Position numbers and translations under genes: made by a program
NCBI GenBank assembly: GCA_028277345.1
Contig: JANQGM010000005.1
Location: 1-64,000 of the forward strand
Reading direction: 5' to 3'
Length of the DNA: 64,000 bases
From: Candidatus Bipolaricaulota bacterium
GTDB taxonomy: Bacteria > Bipolaricaulota > Bipolaricaulia > UBA7950 > UBA9294
Shown here: one piece after another, positions 25,838-34,851 of the stretch
Layout: each line of letters opens with the position of its first letter
Position numbering within the stretch: the first letter of the stretch is position 1
Notes under the pieces: model-generated
The model's input: only the letters and a program-made list of their open reading frames with translations
Database searches by the model: none
Told to the model about the DNA's origin: nothing

Positions 25838-28800
25838 CTACTGCTGTACGAACTTCACCATATCCACGTTGAAGTTTAGGTCAATCCGATAGGGTTCCCC
25901 AGTGTCGTCCGTTACTAGCACGCTTCCGGAAGTCCCCTTGCTGAACTCCCAGTATCCGAGCGACACTTCTCTCCAAAGGTAGAAACCTCTCGAGTCATAG
26001 TGGCTAATGCGCTGCGTGTGGCTTCCGTCCGCATGGGAGACCGTGTAGGGAACTCGTTGCGAGCCTTCGCGGTCAGCATAGAAGCACACGATGACTTCAT
26101 ATGTACCCGTCTCCGGTATTGCGGGGCGAAACCTTGCCCAGCAATCGACGCCCGAATCGCTCGTCCACGTAGAAAGATAGGAGTGTCCGTCCGGTCCAGT
26201 GAAGCTGCGCCAGTAATCAGAACGCCCCGAGTTGCTTCCATACAAGAATGCCGGAGATCCATTAGACACGGAAACCTGGATGATAGCCTTCTGCTTCTCA
26301 TCTACATCGAAGCTGTACACATTCGATGCTTTCCCGTCGGGGTTCGTTACCTGCACCTTCCATGTTCCGGAGTCACTCAGCCTTACATCGATGTCGATGC
26401 GCGCCGAGTTGCGGTAGTCAGTTCGGCCATCGGGAATCGTGTACTCATCAGATTCATGCCAGAGAACGACCACTGCATCTCGGTCGAAGTTGGTCCCGCG
26501 GACGATTACTGTCTGCTCATCGGAGCTCTCCTCGATCGTCGCTGGATCGATGCTTGTAATTGAAGGGACAACCACCTGCTCTTCGTCAGTTGTGAATGAC
26601 TTGGCGCTCCCCTCACCCCAACCACTGCTGTTTCTGGCTCTGGCCTTGAAGTAGTAAGTCTCGCCTGGCTCCAACCCGCTGAGAACAGCTTCGAAGTAGC
26701 TCCCTGAGACTGCTACGTTCGACAACGTTCCAATTGAGCAGGAGTTTGATGTACCCCACTTGATTTGGCGTTCAAGAATCGTGCCTCCGCCATCGCTGGT
26801 GATGCGTCCTCGGAGTGTTGCAGAGGTTTCACCGATACCCTCGGCGCTTCTCGTGTCCACAGTTGGTGCTGGATTGGGATCGGCCGGGGTGGTTATGCAA
26901 GCTGCTACGCTCTTCTCTGACTGATTGCCAGATGTGTCAACTGCAACGATTCTGTAGCAATACTCGGTGCTCGCCTTGCAGTCGCCATCTATCAAGACAT
27001 GCTCCGCAGTTGATGCAATAGTCACTCCATCCCGGATCACGGAGTAGCTCGCTACGCCGACATTGTCTGTCGAGGCTTCCCACCCAATAATGACCTGGGT
27101 AGCGGACAGTGCATCAGCACTAACACCTTGGGGAGTCGAAGGAGTGGTCGTGTCCTCAGTATCCTCATCCCATCGGGTCTGGAAGTGCAGTCTCTCAGAG
27201 TAAGGGCTCTCCCCTTTGGTCCGGATTGCACGCATGTTCCATCGATATGCCGTGTTGTTATTGAGATCCTTCTCAAGCTGATAAGATCCTCTCGGCGCCT
27301 GCACTGTTATCGTTGGGAGAACGTAGTCAGCAGGAACGTCTCGAATGAAGATCTCATACGAGTCAACTCCTGCGATCTCCTCCCACTTCAGGACAGGCCT
27401 AGGCGAGTCCACAATCAATCCTGGCTCATCGATTTCCCCTGGTGACTCCGGCTGCGGAGCGCATTGATACGGGGCCGCGTCGAACGTTCCTGTTCGGGGA
27501 CTTGTACTGGAGCTTTGATTGCGGATGAGGTGCTCGAATGGATCGACCCATCCCACGGCTTCGAGAGATACACCTATCAGCTCTCTCCCCCAGCCCGCGG
27601 GAACACCGGCAAACTCCTTCCACCAAGTCACGGAGACGTTGATTCCCAAGTGAAGGTGACAAGGGGAACCAGCCTCCACTAGCTTCCCAAGCTCCTGGCC
27701 ACGCTCAACCTTGTGAGCGCCTTCCCTCTTGAGGTCCTCGCTCAGTTGCTGACTGCCCTTTGTGTGTCCATAGACGCAGAAGAAGGGCGAGCCGTCGGAT
27801 GCTTTGTGCGCCACAATCACAGCCATGTTCATCGTTTCCCCGCAGTCCTTCACATGAAGGACCACACCATCGGCGATTGCATACACTGGATCACCCTCTT
27901 CACCAAGGATGTCGATTCCAGCGTGCTGAACTCCGTGATGATTCGGGCGCTCATATATCTCCGAGTCATAGTCGTACCAGTCACGTGTTGTTAGGCTGCC
28001 TTGTGGATGAAGAGGATTCTGCCATCCGCCTACTGAGAAGAGTGTCCAAGGTATCGAGTAGAAGTTACTTCTAGCTTCCACCGCGATTTCAATCTTGGCG
28101 GGCTGACTAGCGAGACTGCCATCATGAACGCGAAGTTCCAGAACGTATCTGCCCTCTCGCACCGCTGAGAGTGATGCGATAGCCTGATCGGAATCGGTGA
28201 GTAGCCCATCAGTGTCACCTGGGCCTGACACGAGACGCCACTTGTAGCTCAGATCATCTTCGTCTGGATCCGTGCTTGAGGTCCCGTCAAGCTTGACACT
28301 GCTGTACTCAAGGATCGGGTCCACGAGCTCTGCGATTTTCGCGGTAGGGGCAGAGTTCCCGGCGTCGTCTGCTGCACGTGTAGGGAGCACGATCAACTGC
28401 GCCTGCTTGTCGTTGGGATTCCTAGCCACCCAGACCTCAAGCTCTGTATGGCCTGTGTAGAGCTCATTCACGGACTGAGGCACCAGGGCGGGTTGCGGCG
28501 TCGATTGAGGCGACTGCACTACAGCCGTTCTCACAATGGACGTGCTCTTGCCTGCAGCACCCTCCCCATGGCTGAGAGCCAGGAAGAATACTCTGTTGTG
28601 AAGGTTGGCAAGTTGCTCTTCTATCACCTCAGTGAGCTCGTTCTCCAAGTCGCTGCTGCCGAATGGACCAGCGCAGAGCGTGTATGACCTTTCCAAGATT
28701 GCTTGAATGACGTCTCGAGGAAGCACATCCTCGTACACTGTCTGACTGCTGCTGCCTGCGACATCGCTCCATCGTATCAATACGACGTCAGTAGCCGTTG

Positions 28801-29404
28801 CCCCATGTACACCAACACGGGATCGATGCGCCTGCGCTTTCGCCGTGCCAGCTGCTGCGGGCGAGAGAGTTCTCGGCACAAATCGGCCATTGGAGTCTGA
28901 GAGGACAAGCACTTTCTCATTCTCGCTCGAAATGATCTCACATTGGATATCGGCAATTGGCGCACCTGAAGGATCCAGTGCTCTAACAGCATCCTGAACC
29001 TGAGGTTCGCCAATCAAAACAATGCCGTCCTGGCCTCCAGAAGAGACCTCTACCTCAATTGCGACGATCGTCATGACCGATGAGCCGGTGTGGCCTGCTG
29101 AATCAACAACGTTCAGAGTCACTTGGTAAGTCCCGGCATGCGTGAATGTGTGGGTCACCGTGGGCGCACACCAAAATGCACCGTCTCCGAAATCCCAGTT
29201 GTATTCAACAATGTCACCATCAGGATCAAAACTCAGCAGACCATCAAAGCTAACCTGGAGAGGGACTTCCCCGGAAGTTTGGCTTGATGTGATCACAGCG
29301 TTCGGTCGGCTACCGAAGAGGAGCGCACAGCCAGCCAAAACTAGAAGTCCGGAAACGAGGACGAGCGATGCAGTGACCAGTCGAGGTCGTGCGGATGTGC
29401 GCAA
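25838..29404 (-). CDS. Multidomain lipoprotein: PKD, M23 peptidase, Fn3, golvesin-like
   Basis: 1,188 aa, TTG start with GGAGGAGG 4 nt upstream. The N-terminal lipobox LVLAGC implies acylation. Order of domains: PKD (about 33-118, SFDPDGDIVEYNWDFGDG), a carboxypeptidase-regulatory-like segment (120-190), a second PKD-like domain (350-445), an M23/LytM-like peptidase (about 490-605; HAGIDILGEEGDPVYAIADG and CHLHLGI supply HxxxD and HxH), three Fn3-type domains (670-965), an IPT/TIG-like domain (970-1,060), and a C-terminal golvesin-like domain (YRSFTGPDGHSYLSTW-type, ending MVKFVQQ). I infer peptidoglycan or surface polymer hydrolysis by an envelope lipoprotein. Confidence 0.8.
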   Translation of the reverse strand: MRTSARPRLVTASLVLVSGLLVLAGCALLFGSRPNAVITSSQTSGEVPLQVSFDGLLSFDPDGDIVEYNWDFGDGAFWCAPTVTHTFTHAGTYQVTLNVVDSAGHTGSSVMTIVAIEVEVSSGGQDGIVLIGEPQVQDAVRALDPSGAPIADIQCEIISSENEKVLVLSDSNGRFVPRTLSPAAAGTAKAQAHRSRVGVHGATATDVVLIRWSDVAGSSSQTVYEDVLPRDVIQAILERSYTLCAGPFGSSDLENELTEVIEEQLANLHNRVFFLALSHGEGAAGKSTSIVRTAVVQSPQSTPQPALVPQSVNELYTGHTELEVWVARNPNDKQAQLIVLPTRAADDAGNSAPTAKIAELVDPILEYSSVKLDGTSSTDPDEDDLSYKWRLVSGPGDTDGLLTDSDQAIASLSAVREGRYVLELRVHDGSLASQPAKIEIAVEARSNFYSIPWTLFSVGGWQNPLHPQGSLTTRDWYDYDSEIYERPNHHGVQHAGIDILGEEGDPVYAIADGVVLHVKDCGETMNMAVIVAHKASDGSPFFCVYGHTKGSQQLSEDLKREGAHKVERGQELGKLVEAGSPCHLHLGINVSVTWWKEFAGVPAGWGRELIGVSLEAVGWVDPFEHLIRNQSSSTSPRTGTFDAAPYQCAPQPESPGEIDEPGLIVDSPRPVLKWEEIAGVDSYEIFIRDVPADYVLPTITVQAPRGSYQLEKDLNNNTAYRWNMRAIRTKGESPYSERLHFQTRWDEDTEDTTTPSTPQGVSADALSATQVIIGWEASTDNVGVASYSVIRDGVTIASTAEHVLIDGDCKASTEYCYRIVAVDTSGNQSEKSVAACITTPADPNPAPTVDTRSAEGIGETSATLRGRITSDGGGTILERQIKWGTSNSCSIGTLSNVAVSGSYFEAVLSGLEPGETYYFKARARNSSGWGEGSAKSFTTDEEQVVVPSITSIDPATIEESSDEQTVIVRGTNFDRDAVVVLWHESDEYTIPDGRTDYRNSARIDIDVRLSDSGTWKVQVTNPDGKASNVYSFDVDEKQKAIIQVSVSNGSPAFLYGSNSGRSDYWRSFTGPDGHSYLSTWTSDSGVDCWARFRPAIPETGTYEVIVCFYADREGSQRVPYTVSHADGSHTQRISHYDSRGFYLWREVSLGYWEFSKGTSGSVLVTDDTGEPYRIDLNFNVDMVKFVQQ

Positions 29405-29439
29405 TGTGCCTCCTCCAAACTGACGCGCCGCCTTGTACT

Positions 29440-29457
29440 ATACTATATGCATAGTAT
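29440..29457. promoter_or_regulatory. Inverted repeat upstream of the lipoprotein gene
   Basis: ATACTAT and ATAGTAT, a perfect 7-bp pair with a 4-nt spacer, in a very AT-rich patch 36 bp before the lipoprotein start. It could be operator and -10 region together. Confidence 0.45.
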
Positions 29458-29764
29458 ATACGTCTTCCGATACTAGAGAAACCACAATCGGACGCAAGGA
29501 GAGCCCGTTTAGGACTTGCAGAACATGTTACCGTTGGCTCTGTCGCTCGCGGAGCCATGACTAACCTTCACCCTGAACGCAATCCAGACATGATGTCAAC
29601 ATCGGATTCGCTGGTGAAGGTCAACACGAAACTTCGATCCCAACGCAATGTCGGACTCACTAGTCATGCTCTAGCGTACAAGATAGCGTGGGATCTTCTT
29701 TCTGAACAGCATATCTGGCGCACTCAACTCGCTGGTTGGGGATATCGCTCACCAACTTGGTGAT
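29458..29764. other. Intergenic, no gene recognised
   Basis: Short reading frames exist but their translations look random. It is followed by the tRNA-derived repeat at 29,765. Confidence 0.35.
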
Positions 29765-29801
29765 ACACGAGCGCGTGCTACATTCAGTCCCCCAGGCTCC
29801 A
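29765..29801. repeat. tRNA-Ala 3'-end-like repeat 1 (A type)
   Basis: Upstream half ACGAGCGCGTGCTACATTC, then the core TCCCCCAGGCTCCA, which differs from the tRNA-Ala end (TCCCCTAGGCTCCA) at one base. Island boundary between the lipoprotein segment and the VOC segment. Confidence 0.7.
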
Positions 29802-29803
29802 AA

Positions 29804-30205
29804 CTACCCCTCTATAGTCAACACGGGGGGGCTTTCTCTGCAGTAGCAGGGCACCTCGTGGATGCCGAACTGCTTGACCACCTCAGGAGCCTTCATCCCT
29901 TCTCCCAACAAGGTCTCAGCCTCTCGCAGCTTGGCGATAATCTCTCTTCGGGCCGGTAGTGTCTTCTTGCTTGCTTCTGTCTCCTTTCCATTGATCCAGA
30001 TCCTAGCTCTAGCTTCTGGACCGATTTCAGGGGTCAGGTCAGCGCGAACCTCCTCATATCCATCTGTGTCGTCTTGGATAAAAGCACCGAGCCATACCAC
30101 TTCCAGCTCTGGATCGAAAACCATACTCAAGTTCTTGACCAGTGTTGGTGTAGACTCAATCCATCTTATCGCGGCAAGAAGATCATGTTGGGCGTCAGAG
30201 CGCCC
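29804..30205 (-). pseudogene. Fused remnant ending in an IS3-type OrfA helix-turn-helix
   Basis: The C-terminal part EIIAKLREAETLLGEGMKAP followed by EVVKQFGIHEVPCYCRES matches the start of IS3-family OrfA proteins (EIVAKLREAEVLL..GISEQTYYRWR), with the end of the HTH corrupted. Upstream in the same frame lies unrelated protein-like sequence (RWIESTPTLVKNLSMVFDPE) without a plausible start, and the frame runs under the 5' end of the VOC gene. Interpreted as the junction of two gene fragments. Confidence 0.5.
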
Positions 30206-30233
30206 TCGGAGACTTGCAGACGAAGGAGCCGAT

Positions 30234-30662
30234 ATGTCGAATGGAGAAAAGAACACGCGCGCCACAGTCATTCCATGTCTACGCTATCGCGATGTCCCCG
30301 CCGCAATCGAATGGCTCTGCGAGAATTTCGGTTTCGAGAAGCGGCTCGTGATGCCAACCGACGACGGAACCATCGCCCACGCGCAGCTAAGCTTCGGAAA
30401 CGGAATGATCATGCTAGGGTCCGTGCTCGAAGTCGAAACGGAGTTTGGACGTCTCATAAAACAGCCAGACGAAATCGGAGGTGCGGAAACTCAAAGCGCG
30501 TATGTCATCGTATCCGACGCCGATGCGGTTTATACACGCGCAAAGGACGCAGGCGCCGAAATCGTCATCGATATAAGAGACGAAGACTACGGAGGGCGTG
30601 GCTTTAGTTGCCGAGACTTGGAAGGCCATTTATGGAGTTTCGGAACGTACGATCCATGGTGA
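30234..30662 (+). CDS. VOC-family (glyoxalase/bleomycin-resistance-like) protein
   Basis: 142 aa, ATG with GAAGGAG 5 nt upstream. The fold is that of PhnB-like VOC proteins: ATVIPCLRYRDVPAAIEWLC at the N-terminus, GNGMIMLGS in the middle, VSDADAVYTRAKDAGAEIV, and the C-terminal GGRGFSCRDLEGHLWSFGTY motif. VOC proteins bind metal or sequester small molecules. The specific substrate is unknown. It stands alone between two tRNA-derived repeats. Confidence 0.88.
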   Translation: MSNGEKNTRATVIPCLRYRDVPAAIEWLCENFGFEKRLVMPTDDGTIAHAQLSFGNGMIMLGSVLEVETEFGRLIKQPDEIGGAETQSAYVIVSDADAVYTRAKDAGAEIVIDIRDEDYGGRGFSCRDLEGHLWSFGTYDPW

Positions 30663-30835
30663 CGCCCAATGACCTGGTCTCAAGAATTCGGTTCTCAATC
30701 GTGAGGTCAGAGATTCCATTGCTAGGACCTGTCCGACAGACCTGGAGAAGCAGACTATAGCTAGATCCCAGATCCCCAAAGGCTTCTTGCGACTCGTCGT
30801 CAAGCAGCGGGGATATCCCATCCCCACGCTGCAAT

Positions 30836-30869
30836 GCACTGTGCGGTTCTCACAGTCCCCCAGCCTCCA
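30836..30869. repeat. tRNA-Ala 3'-end-like repeat 2 (B type)
   Basis: GTGCGGTTCTCACAGT followed by CCCCCAGCCTCCA. The GGTTC plus CCCC and CTCCA elements align with the T arm and acceptor end of tRNA-Ala. Confidence 0.6.
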
Positions 30870-31105
30870 AACCGACCTATTTATGCGATTTATAGATCTA
30901 CCTCCCAGGCGAGTGCGTTGTTGGATCCCCAACAGTAGCGGCCACATATCGCTTCTGTGTCCAGTCCCAGAGCACGACATCCGCTATACATATCGATCGA
31001 GCTGCTGGTAGTATCCACAGCCCGCATGTGGGAAGAAGGTTTGCCCGTTACTCATCTTGCCGCTAATCTCGCGGGAAGTGGAACGTAGCGTTAAGCCCAA
31101 AGGCT

Positions 31106-31134
31106 GAATAGCCGCCGTCATGTTGTGTCCCAAC
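31106..31134. repeat. tRNA-Val-type repeat inside the Ala island
   Basis: GAATAGCCGCCGTCATGTTG resembles the unit at 2,410-2,434 (GAATAGCCGGCGTTATGTAG), differing at three or four positions. Confidence 0.4.
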
Positions 31135-31176
31135 GAAGTGGTTGGCGGGCAGGGTAGCAGGGAGGTCTGCAAGACA

Positions 31177-32568
31177 ATGGGAAGCTCAAGAAGATCGAAA
31201 CCGAAGCCTCCTGTGGATGAGGCGCACCTACACGCGATGATTGATGCTCTACCGACCGCGGTCGAGGCGAAGCGGTCGGTCAAACCCGGGGCGATTCATA
31301 GCATTCATCAAGGGAACTTCACACTCAAGCAAGGAAGTCAACGGGTGCGACTGCATGGGGACATAGCACTGCATTGGTCCCCGAAGCCGGAAATCCGGTT
31401 CGAGGGCTCCCCGGCTTCAGGCCAGCCCACGCTCAGCTTTCGGGAGGCTCAGCTTCGCACCACAACACATGGGTTTCGAGGCCAAGCCATGGTCTCGGGC
31501 AAACACCTCTCAAACACAGGGACTCCTCTGTACACGGGGATCTGCCCTCGTGCGTTCCTCGGGCAACGACGGACAGCCAAGTCGGTCCAGTTTCAGCTCG
31601 TAAACTTCCCTAAGTATGTGGGCCGCTCCATTCGATTCGGCCCCGTCGGCTGTACTACAGGTGTGGCAGGGCGTCTCAGCTTCCGGGCTCACGGCTGGAG
31701 GGTGGACCTGGATCAAGATCCTAGCTGCTCGCAGCGATTGAAGGACGTCCAGGCACGCGGAGGGTATGCCACAACCCATGTTGGTCTCATCCGGCGCACA
31801 AGTGGGCGAGAGATACCCTTCAGCCAAGCTGAGGACATCCTTCGCTGTCTGCACTTCTTCTACGCGTTTCTGTCGGGGCACTGGAGCGGGCCGATTCTAT
31901 CGGTTGGGCTCGGCAAGAAGAGGCAGCTCTGGCAGCGAATGGGAAGCTGGATGCTCACGGCGGGCGACCAGCCAAGGTCATGGTTTCCTGAGAGCTCACC
32001 CCTCTCCGTCGAGCCGTTGCTTGGAGCGTTTCGGCACCTTTGGCTGGACAACCTCTGGGGTCGTGCCCTACGGATGATAATCCACTGGTACGTGCATGCG
32101 AACGCTGAAGCCAGCGTAACTGAGAACGCGATCGTTGCAGCCTTCATTCCCCTCGAGCTCATGTCGTGGCTTGTGGTGGTCGAAGACGGAGGGCATATGA
32201 GTGCCACGAGGTTCGGAGAGCTCTCGACCGCCGAGCGCATTGAGGAGCTACTTCGGAATTCCGGGATCCCGCAGGCTATAACCAAGGACCTTTCGCCGTG
32301 GCTGCACAACAGCGCACTGGCACGACGAAAGGGCAACGGTCCATGCAGTCTGACAGCGGTCCGCAATGCACTCGTGCACCCGAGACGACAGAAGCGCTTG
32401 CTCCTCTCGCGCTTGAGTCCCATCGTCCTCTACGAACTCAAGGAGCTTGCCCTCTCCTATATCGAGTTGTCTCTCCTAAGAGCGTTGAACTACACAGGAC
32501 CCTACTATTCGCGAAGAGTGCACGAGGGCTGGAAGAGCGATCACCTGCAGAGCGTTCCATGGACGTAG
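31177..32568 (+). CDS. HEPN-domain protein, possible RNase/defence factor
   Basis: About 463 aa from the ATG at 31,177 (GGGAGG 11 nt upstream); an in-frame start at 31,120 is possible. The N-terminal half is beta-rich (GNFTLKQGSQRVRLHGDIAL). The C-terminal third is helical and contains AVRNALVHPRRQKR near residue 396, the R-x4-H motif (RNALVH) of HEPN RNases, followed by LKELALSYIELSLLRALNY and a final VPW. This layout resembles the ApeA/HEPN group, several members of which act in abortive antiphage defence. No partner gene is adjacent: the segment carries this gene alone between repeats. Confidence 0.6.
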   Translation: MGSSRRSKPKPPVDEAHLHAMIDALPTAVEAKRSVKPGAIHSIHQGNFTLKQGSQRVRLHGDIALHWSPKPEIRFEGSPASGQPTLSFREAQLRTTTHGFRGQAMVSGKHLSNTGTPLYTGICPRAFLGQRRTAKSVQFQLVNFPKYVGRSIRFGPVGCTTGVAGRLSFRAHGWRVDLDQDPSCSQRLKDVQARGGYATTHVGLIRRTSGREIPFSQAEDILRCLHFFYAFLSGHWSGPILSVGLGKKRQLWQRMGSWMLTAGDQPRSWFPESSPLSVEPLLGAFRHLWLDNLWGRALRMIIHWYVHANAEASVTENAIVAAFIPLELMSWLVVVEDGGHMSATRFGELSTAERIEELLRNSGIPQAITKDLSPWLHNSALARRKGNGPCSLTAVRNALVHPRRQKRLLLSRLSPIVLYELKELALSYIELSLLRALNYTGPYYSRRVHEGWKSDHLQSVPWT

Positions 32569-32692
32569 TTGGAGCATCGCTGACGCCGGTCGTGAATCCA
32601 CTTCAGTAACAGGTGGAGAGCGTCGATCCTACTCCCATGGGCACTTCGTGGCTCCGGATTTGTTGGATGAGGACACCGATCGCCATGCAGCA

Positions 32693-32731
32693 ACGTACGA
32701 ACGCGTTCTACATTCAGCCTTCCAGACTCCA
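32693..32731. repeat. tRNA-Ala 3'-end-like repeat 3 (A type)
   Basis: ACGTACGAACGCGTTCTACA TTC, then CAGACTCCA. The upstream half is identical over 23 bases to the copy at 37,994 and contains the palindrome GAACGCGTTC. The tRNA core is the most diverged of the A-type copies. Confidence 0.6.
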
Positions 32732-32818
32732 CCACTCGCCTACCCTGCGTATCGTATCATCATCGGTCGTATCCGCTTTCTCTTCTTTGCACACTGGGCT
32801 CATTCGCGACGGAGCGCT

Positions 32819-32824
32819 TATACT
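32819..32824 (+). promoter_or_regulatory. TATACT, likely -10 box of the DUF21 gene
   Basis: TATACT lies 36 bp before the ATG at 32,860 and about 90 bp after the repeat. No convincing -35 box was found. Confidence 0.35.
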
Positions 32825-32859
32825 CCGCTGACCACCGATACTAAAGGAGCCGCAGAGCT

Positions 32860-33891
32860 ATGGAATTCTGGGTTTGGCTGGGGATCATCCTGAGTCTCGT
32901 TCAGGCAGCACTGTTCTCCGGGCTTAATCTCGCTGTCTTTAGCGTGAGCAAGCTTCGCCTCAACGTGGAGTCTGCAGCCGGTAACCAGCATGCCCGCCGC
33001 GTTCTCGCGCTACGGCTGGATTCGAACTTACTTCTCACCACCATCCTCTGGGGCAACGTCGCGGCCAATGTCCTGCTGGCACAGCTGGCGAATTCGGTTC
33101 TCGCAGGCCTCCTGGCCTTTCTGTTCTCGACCGTTCTTCTCACGTTGGCTGGGGAAATCCTTCCCCAAGCCTATTTCTCCAGGAATGCGTTGCGGATTGC
33201 ATCGCTGCTGTCTCCGATGCTGCGTTTCTACCGGGTCGTCCTCTTCCCCCTTGCCAAGCCAACGGCTTTGATTTTGGACAAACTGCTGGGATCTGAGAAG
33301 GTGAACTACCTGACAGAACCCGTTTTGCGAGAACTCATCACATTGCATGCTCGCGCTGTGGATGGGGAGGTCAGCCCGCTCGAAGGTCGCGGAGCCATCA
33401 ACTTCTTGGCCATCGATGATCTTTCGGTTGCACACGAGGGTGAACCCGTCGATCCACGCAGCATTCTCCAACTGGAGTTTGCGCATGGAGTTCCCGCGTT
33501 TCCTCCGATCCAGCAGACGCGTGACGACCCATTCATCCAGAATGTTCACCGCTCAGGCAAGAAGTGGGTCGTCTTGATCGATGCTGACAGAGCGCCGCGA
33601 CTCGTGCTCAATGCAGATGGCTTTCTGAGAGACGCTCTGTTGGGATCCCCCGCATTCAACCCGCATCTGTACTGCCATCGGCCACTCATTGTTTCGCAAG
33701 AGACCACGAAACTCGGAGAGCTTCTTCCCCTTCTCAAGGTGCGGCCACAGCATCCCGAAGACGATGTCATCGATGACGACATCATTCTGCTGTGGGGGGA
33801 GCAAAAACGTGTGATCACCGGAGCGGATATTCTGGGAAGGCTTCTGCGAGGAATCGTGGAGTCGTCCGATTCATCCCGTCCCGTTTCCTGA
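32860..33891 (+). CDS. DUF21/CNNM-type transmembrane protein
   Basis: 343 aa. The first 150 residues hold three to four membrane helices with the DUF21 pattern (WLGIILSLVQAALFSGLNLA, LLTTILWGNVAANVLLA, LLTLAGEILPQAYFSRNALR). The conserved small-residue and GEILPQ features match CNNM/CorC-type proteins linked to divalent-metal transport. The cytoplasmic part (160-343) is divergent from the usual CBS pair. SD AAAGGAG about 10 nt upstream of the ATG. Sole gene of its segment. Confidence 0.8.
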   Translation: MEFWVWLGIILSLVQAALFSGLNLAVFSVSKLRLNVESAAGNQHARRVLALRLDSNLLLTTILWGNVAANVLLAQLANSVLAGLLAFLFSTVLLTLAGEILPQAYFSRNALRIASLLSPMLRFYRVVLFPLAKPTALILDKLLGSEKVNYLTEPVLRELITLHARAVDGEVSPLEGRGAINFLAIDDLSVAHEGEPVDPRSILQLEFAHGVPAFPPIQQTRDDPFIQNVHRSGKKWVVLIDADRAPRLVLNADGFLRDALLGSPAFNPHLYCHRPLIVSQETTKLGELLPLLKVRPQHPEDDVIDDDIILLWGEQKRVITGADILGRLLRGIVESSDSSRPVS

Positions 33892-34183
33892 CCACTGGGG
33901 ATCTGATCTTTACCCTCAAATCCAGTCCAAGCCGGAGGATGGAATCTTTAAGGTTGAACCTATCCCCCTGTTTGCCTTGCCGATGACCAGAAAAACGGTT
34001 GATAGCACTTTCGCAACGAAGAACAGACAGCCATCACGGCTCTGCAGCAAGTAGTGCGGTTCTCACAGTCTCCAGGCCCCATAGAATCCCGTGAGCACCT
34101 GCCAGTCAGATACCATTCACCTTCTCCGGCCACGTGTCGCGATATACTTTCATTTCTAATCGATCTCACGGAGGCCACCTGTG
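33892..34183. other. Intergenic with repeat 4 and a TATACT box
   Basis: Contains the B-type repeat at 34,050 and GATATACT at 34,141, the latter like the box before the GNAT gene. No gene was recognised before 34,184. Confidence 0.35.
34050..34081. repeat. tRNA-Ala 3'-end-like repeat 4 (B type)
   Basis: AGTAGTGCGGTTCTCACAGT then CTCCAGGCCCCA. It shares GTGCGGTTCTCACAGTC with repeat 2. Confidence 0.6.
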
Positions 34184-34258
34184 ATGTGCACAACCCGATC
34201 AACTGCCGTTGTCTACATCGCGATCAGCTGGGCGAGCACTCCAAGCTTCTCCTCCTGA
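34184..34258 (+). CDS. Very short possible cassette ORF
   Basis: 24 codons starting MCTTRSTAVVYIAISWA, with GGAGG 9 nt upstream and a TATACT box at 34,143, and stopping 6 bp before repeat 5. Probably the truncated 5' end of a lost gene. Confidence 0.2.
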   Translation: MCTTRSTAVVYIAISWASTPSFSS

Positions 34259-34264
34259 GAGAGA

Positions 34265-34290
34265 GTTCGAATCCCCCAAGCTCCATACTT
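34265..34290. repeat. tRNA-Ala 3'-end-like repeat 5 (closest to tRNA)
   Basis: GTTCGAATCCCC, then CAAGCTCCATACTT. It matches the tRNA-Ala T loop, acceptor end and the six bases after the tRNA (ATACTT) with three mismatches. It is the only copy that keeps the T-loop sequence GTTCGAATCCCC. Confidence 0.75.
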
Positions 34291-34355
34291 CCTTTCCCTT
34301 GGTCATTCCCGTACTCTCATCCAGGAGGAACACCATGCAGGTTCTCTGAGGTTGC

Positions 34356-34541
34356 GTGATTGCCACGATGGGGCTTCCTCTGTTTGCTGACAGGACATCG
34401 AAGAACCAGTTCGTTGTCTGCAAATTGCTCGTCGCCCGGTCGAAAATTCTATGGGATAAACGGCTGCATCGCTTCCATCAGGTCACCGGTATCCTCATCG
34501 TTGCCTTCGGGATCCTATTCGCCATCGGAGTGATTCAGTAG
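34356..34541 (+). pseudogene. Possible transporter C-terminal fragment
   Basis: A 61-codon frame ending HRFHQVTGILIVAFGILFAI. The last 25 residues resemble the final helix of LysE-type exporters (RFxxVTGxxLIxFGxxLA), and the first part is not transporter-like. Probably a decayed fragment in the segment between repeats 5 and 6. Confidence 0.3.
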
Positions 34542-34810
34542 CTGCTACCTTCCGAACCATTGAGGCGCAAGGCCAAACAAGATGGCAATCCCAATTGCAG
34601 TTGACCTGCCCCCTGAAATCGGTCCGGAAGCGGAATTAGGACTCCTGGGCCTAACCCTTCCACCCTGGCCTGAGTCTGGTCCAGAGGCAATCCCGAGCTA
34701 CTGCACCTCCACTTGGACAGAGACATACATCTGAAGCTTCTGCTTGACCCCAACAGGATTCCCGAGCTTCCAGATCCTTAGTAGCTGGACGCTCATTACC
34801 AAGTAGCTAC
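34542..34810. other. Intergenic, no gene recognised
   Basis: GC-rich stretch without convincing coding sequence on either strand, ending at repeat 6. Confidence 0.35.
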
Positions 34811-34844
34811 GCACTGTGTGATTCTCACAGTCACCCGGGTTCCA
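34811..34844. repeat. tRNA-Ala 3'-end-like repeat 6 (B type)
   Basis: GCACTGTGTGATTCTCACAG then TCACCCGGGTTCCA. It shares GCACTGTGnGnTTCTCACAG with repeat 2; the core is diverged. It lies 8 bp from the IS481-like element end. Confidence 0.5.
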
Positions 34845-34851
34845 TACGTCG

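Larger units (their letters stand above)
30663..31176. other. Intergenic with two tRNA-like repeats
   Basis: Holds the tRNA-Ala-like repeat at 30,836 and a tRNA-Val-like repeat at 31,106. No gene was recognised in the rest. Confidence 0.4.

Noticed and set aside
29557-29763. 68-codon plus-strand frame before the first island repeat
   Set aside because: No Shine-Dalgarno, no domain, and composition unlike neighbouring genes.
31085-31110. GCGTTAAGCCC upstream of the HEPN gene as an integron core site
   Set aside because: GTTAAGC fits GTTRRRY, but the complementary half and stem are not convincing, and one heptamer is expected by chance.
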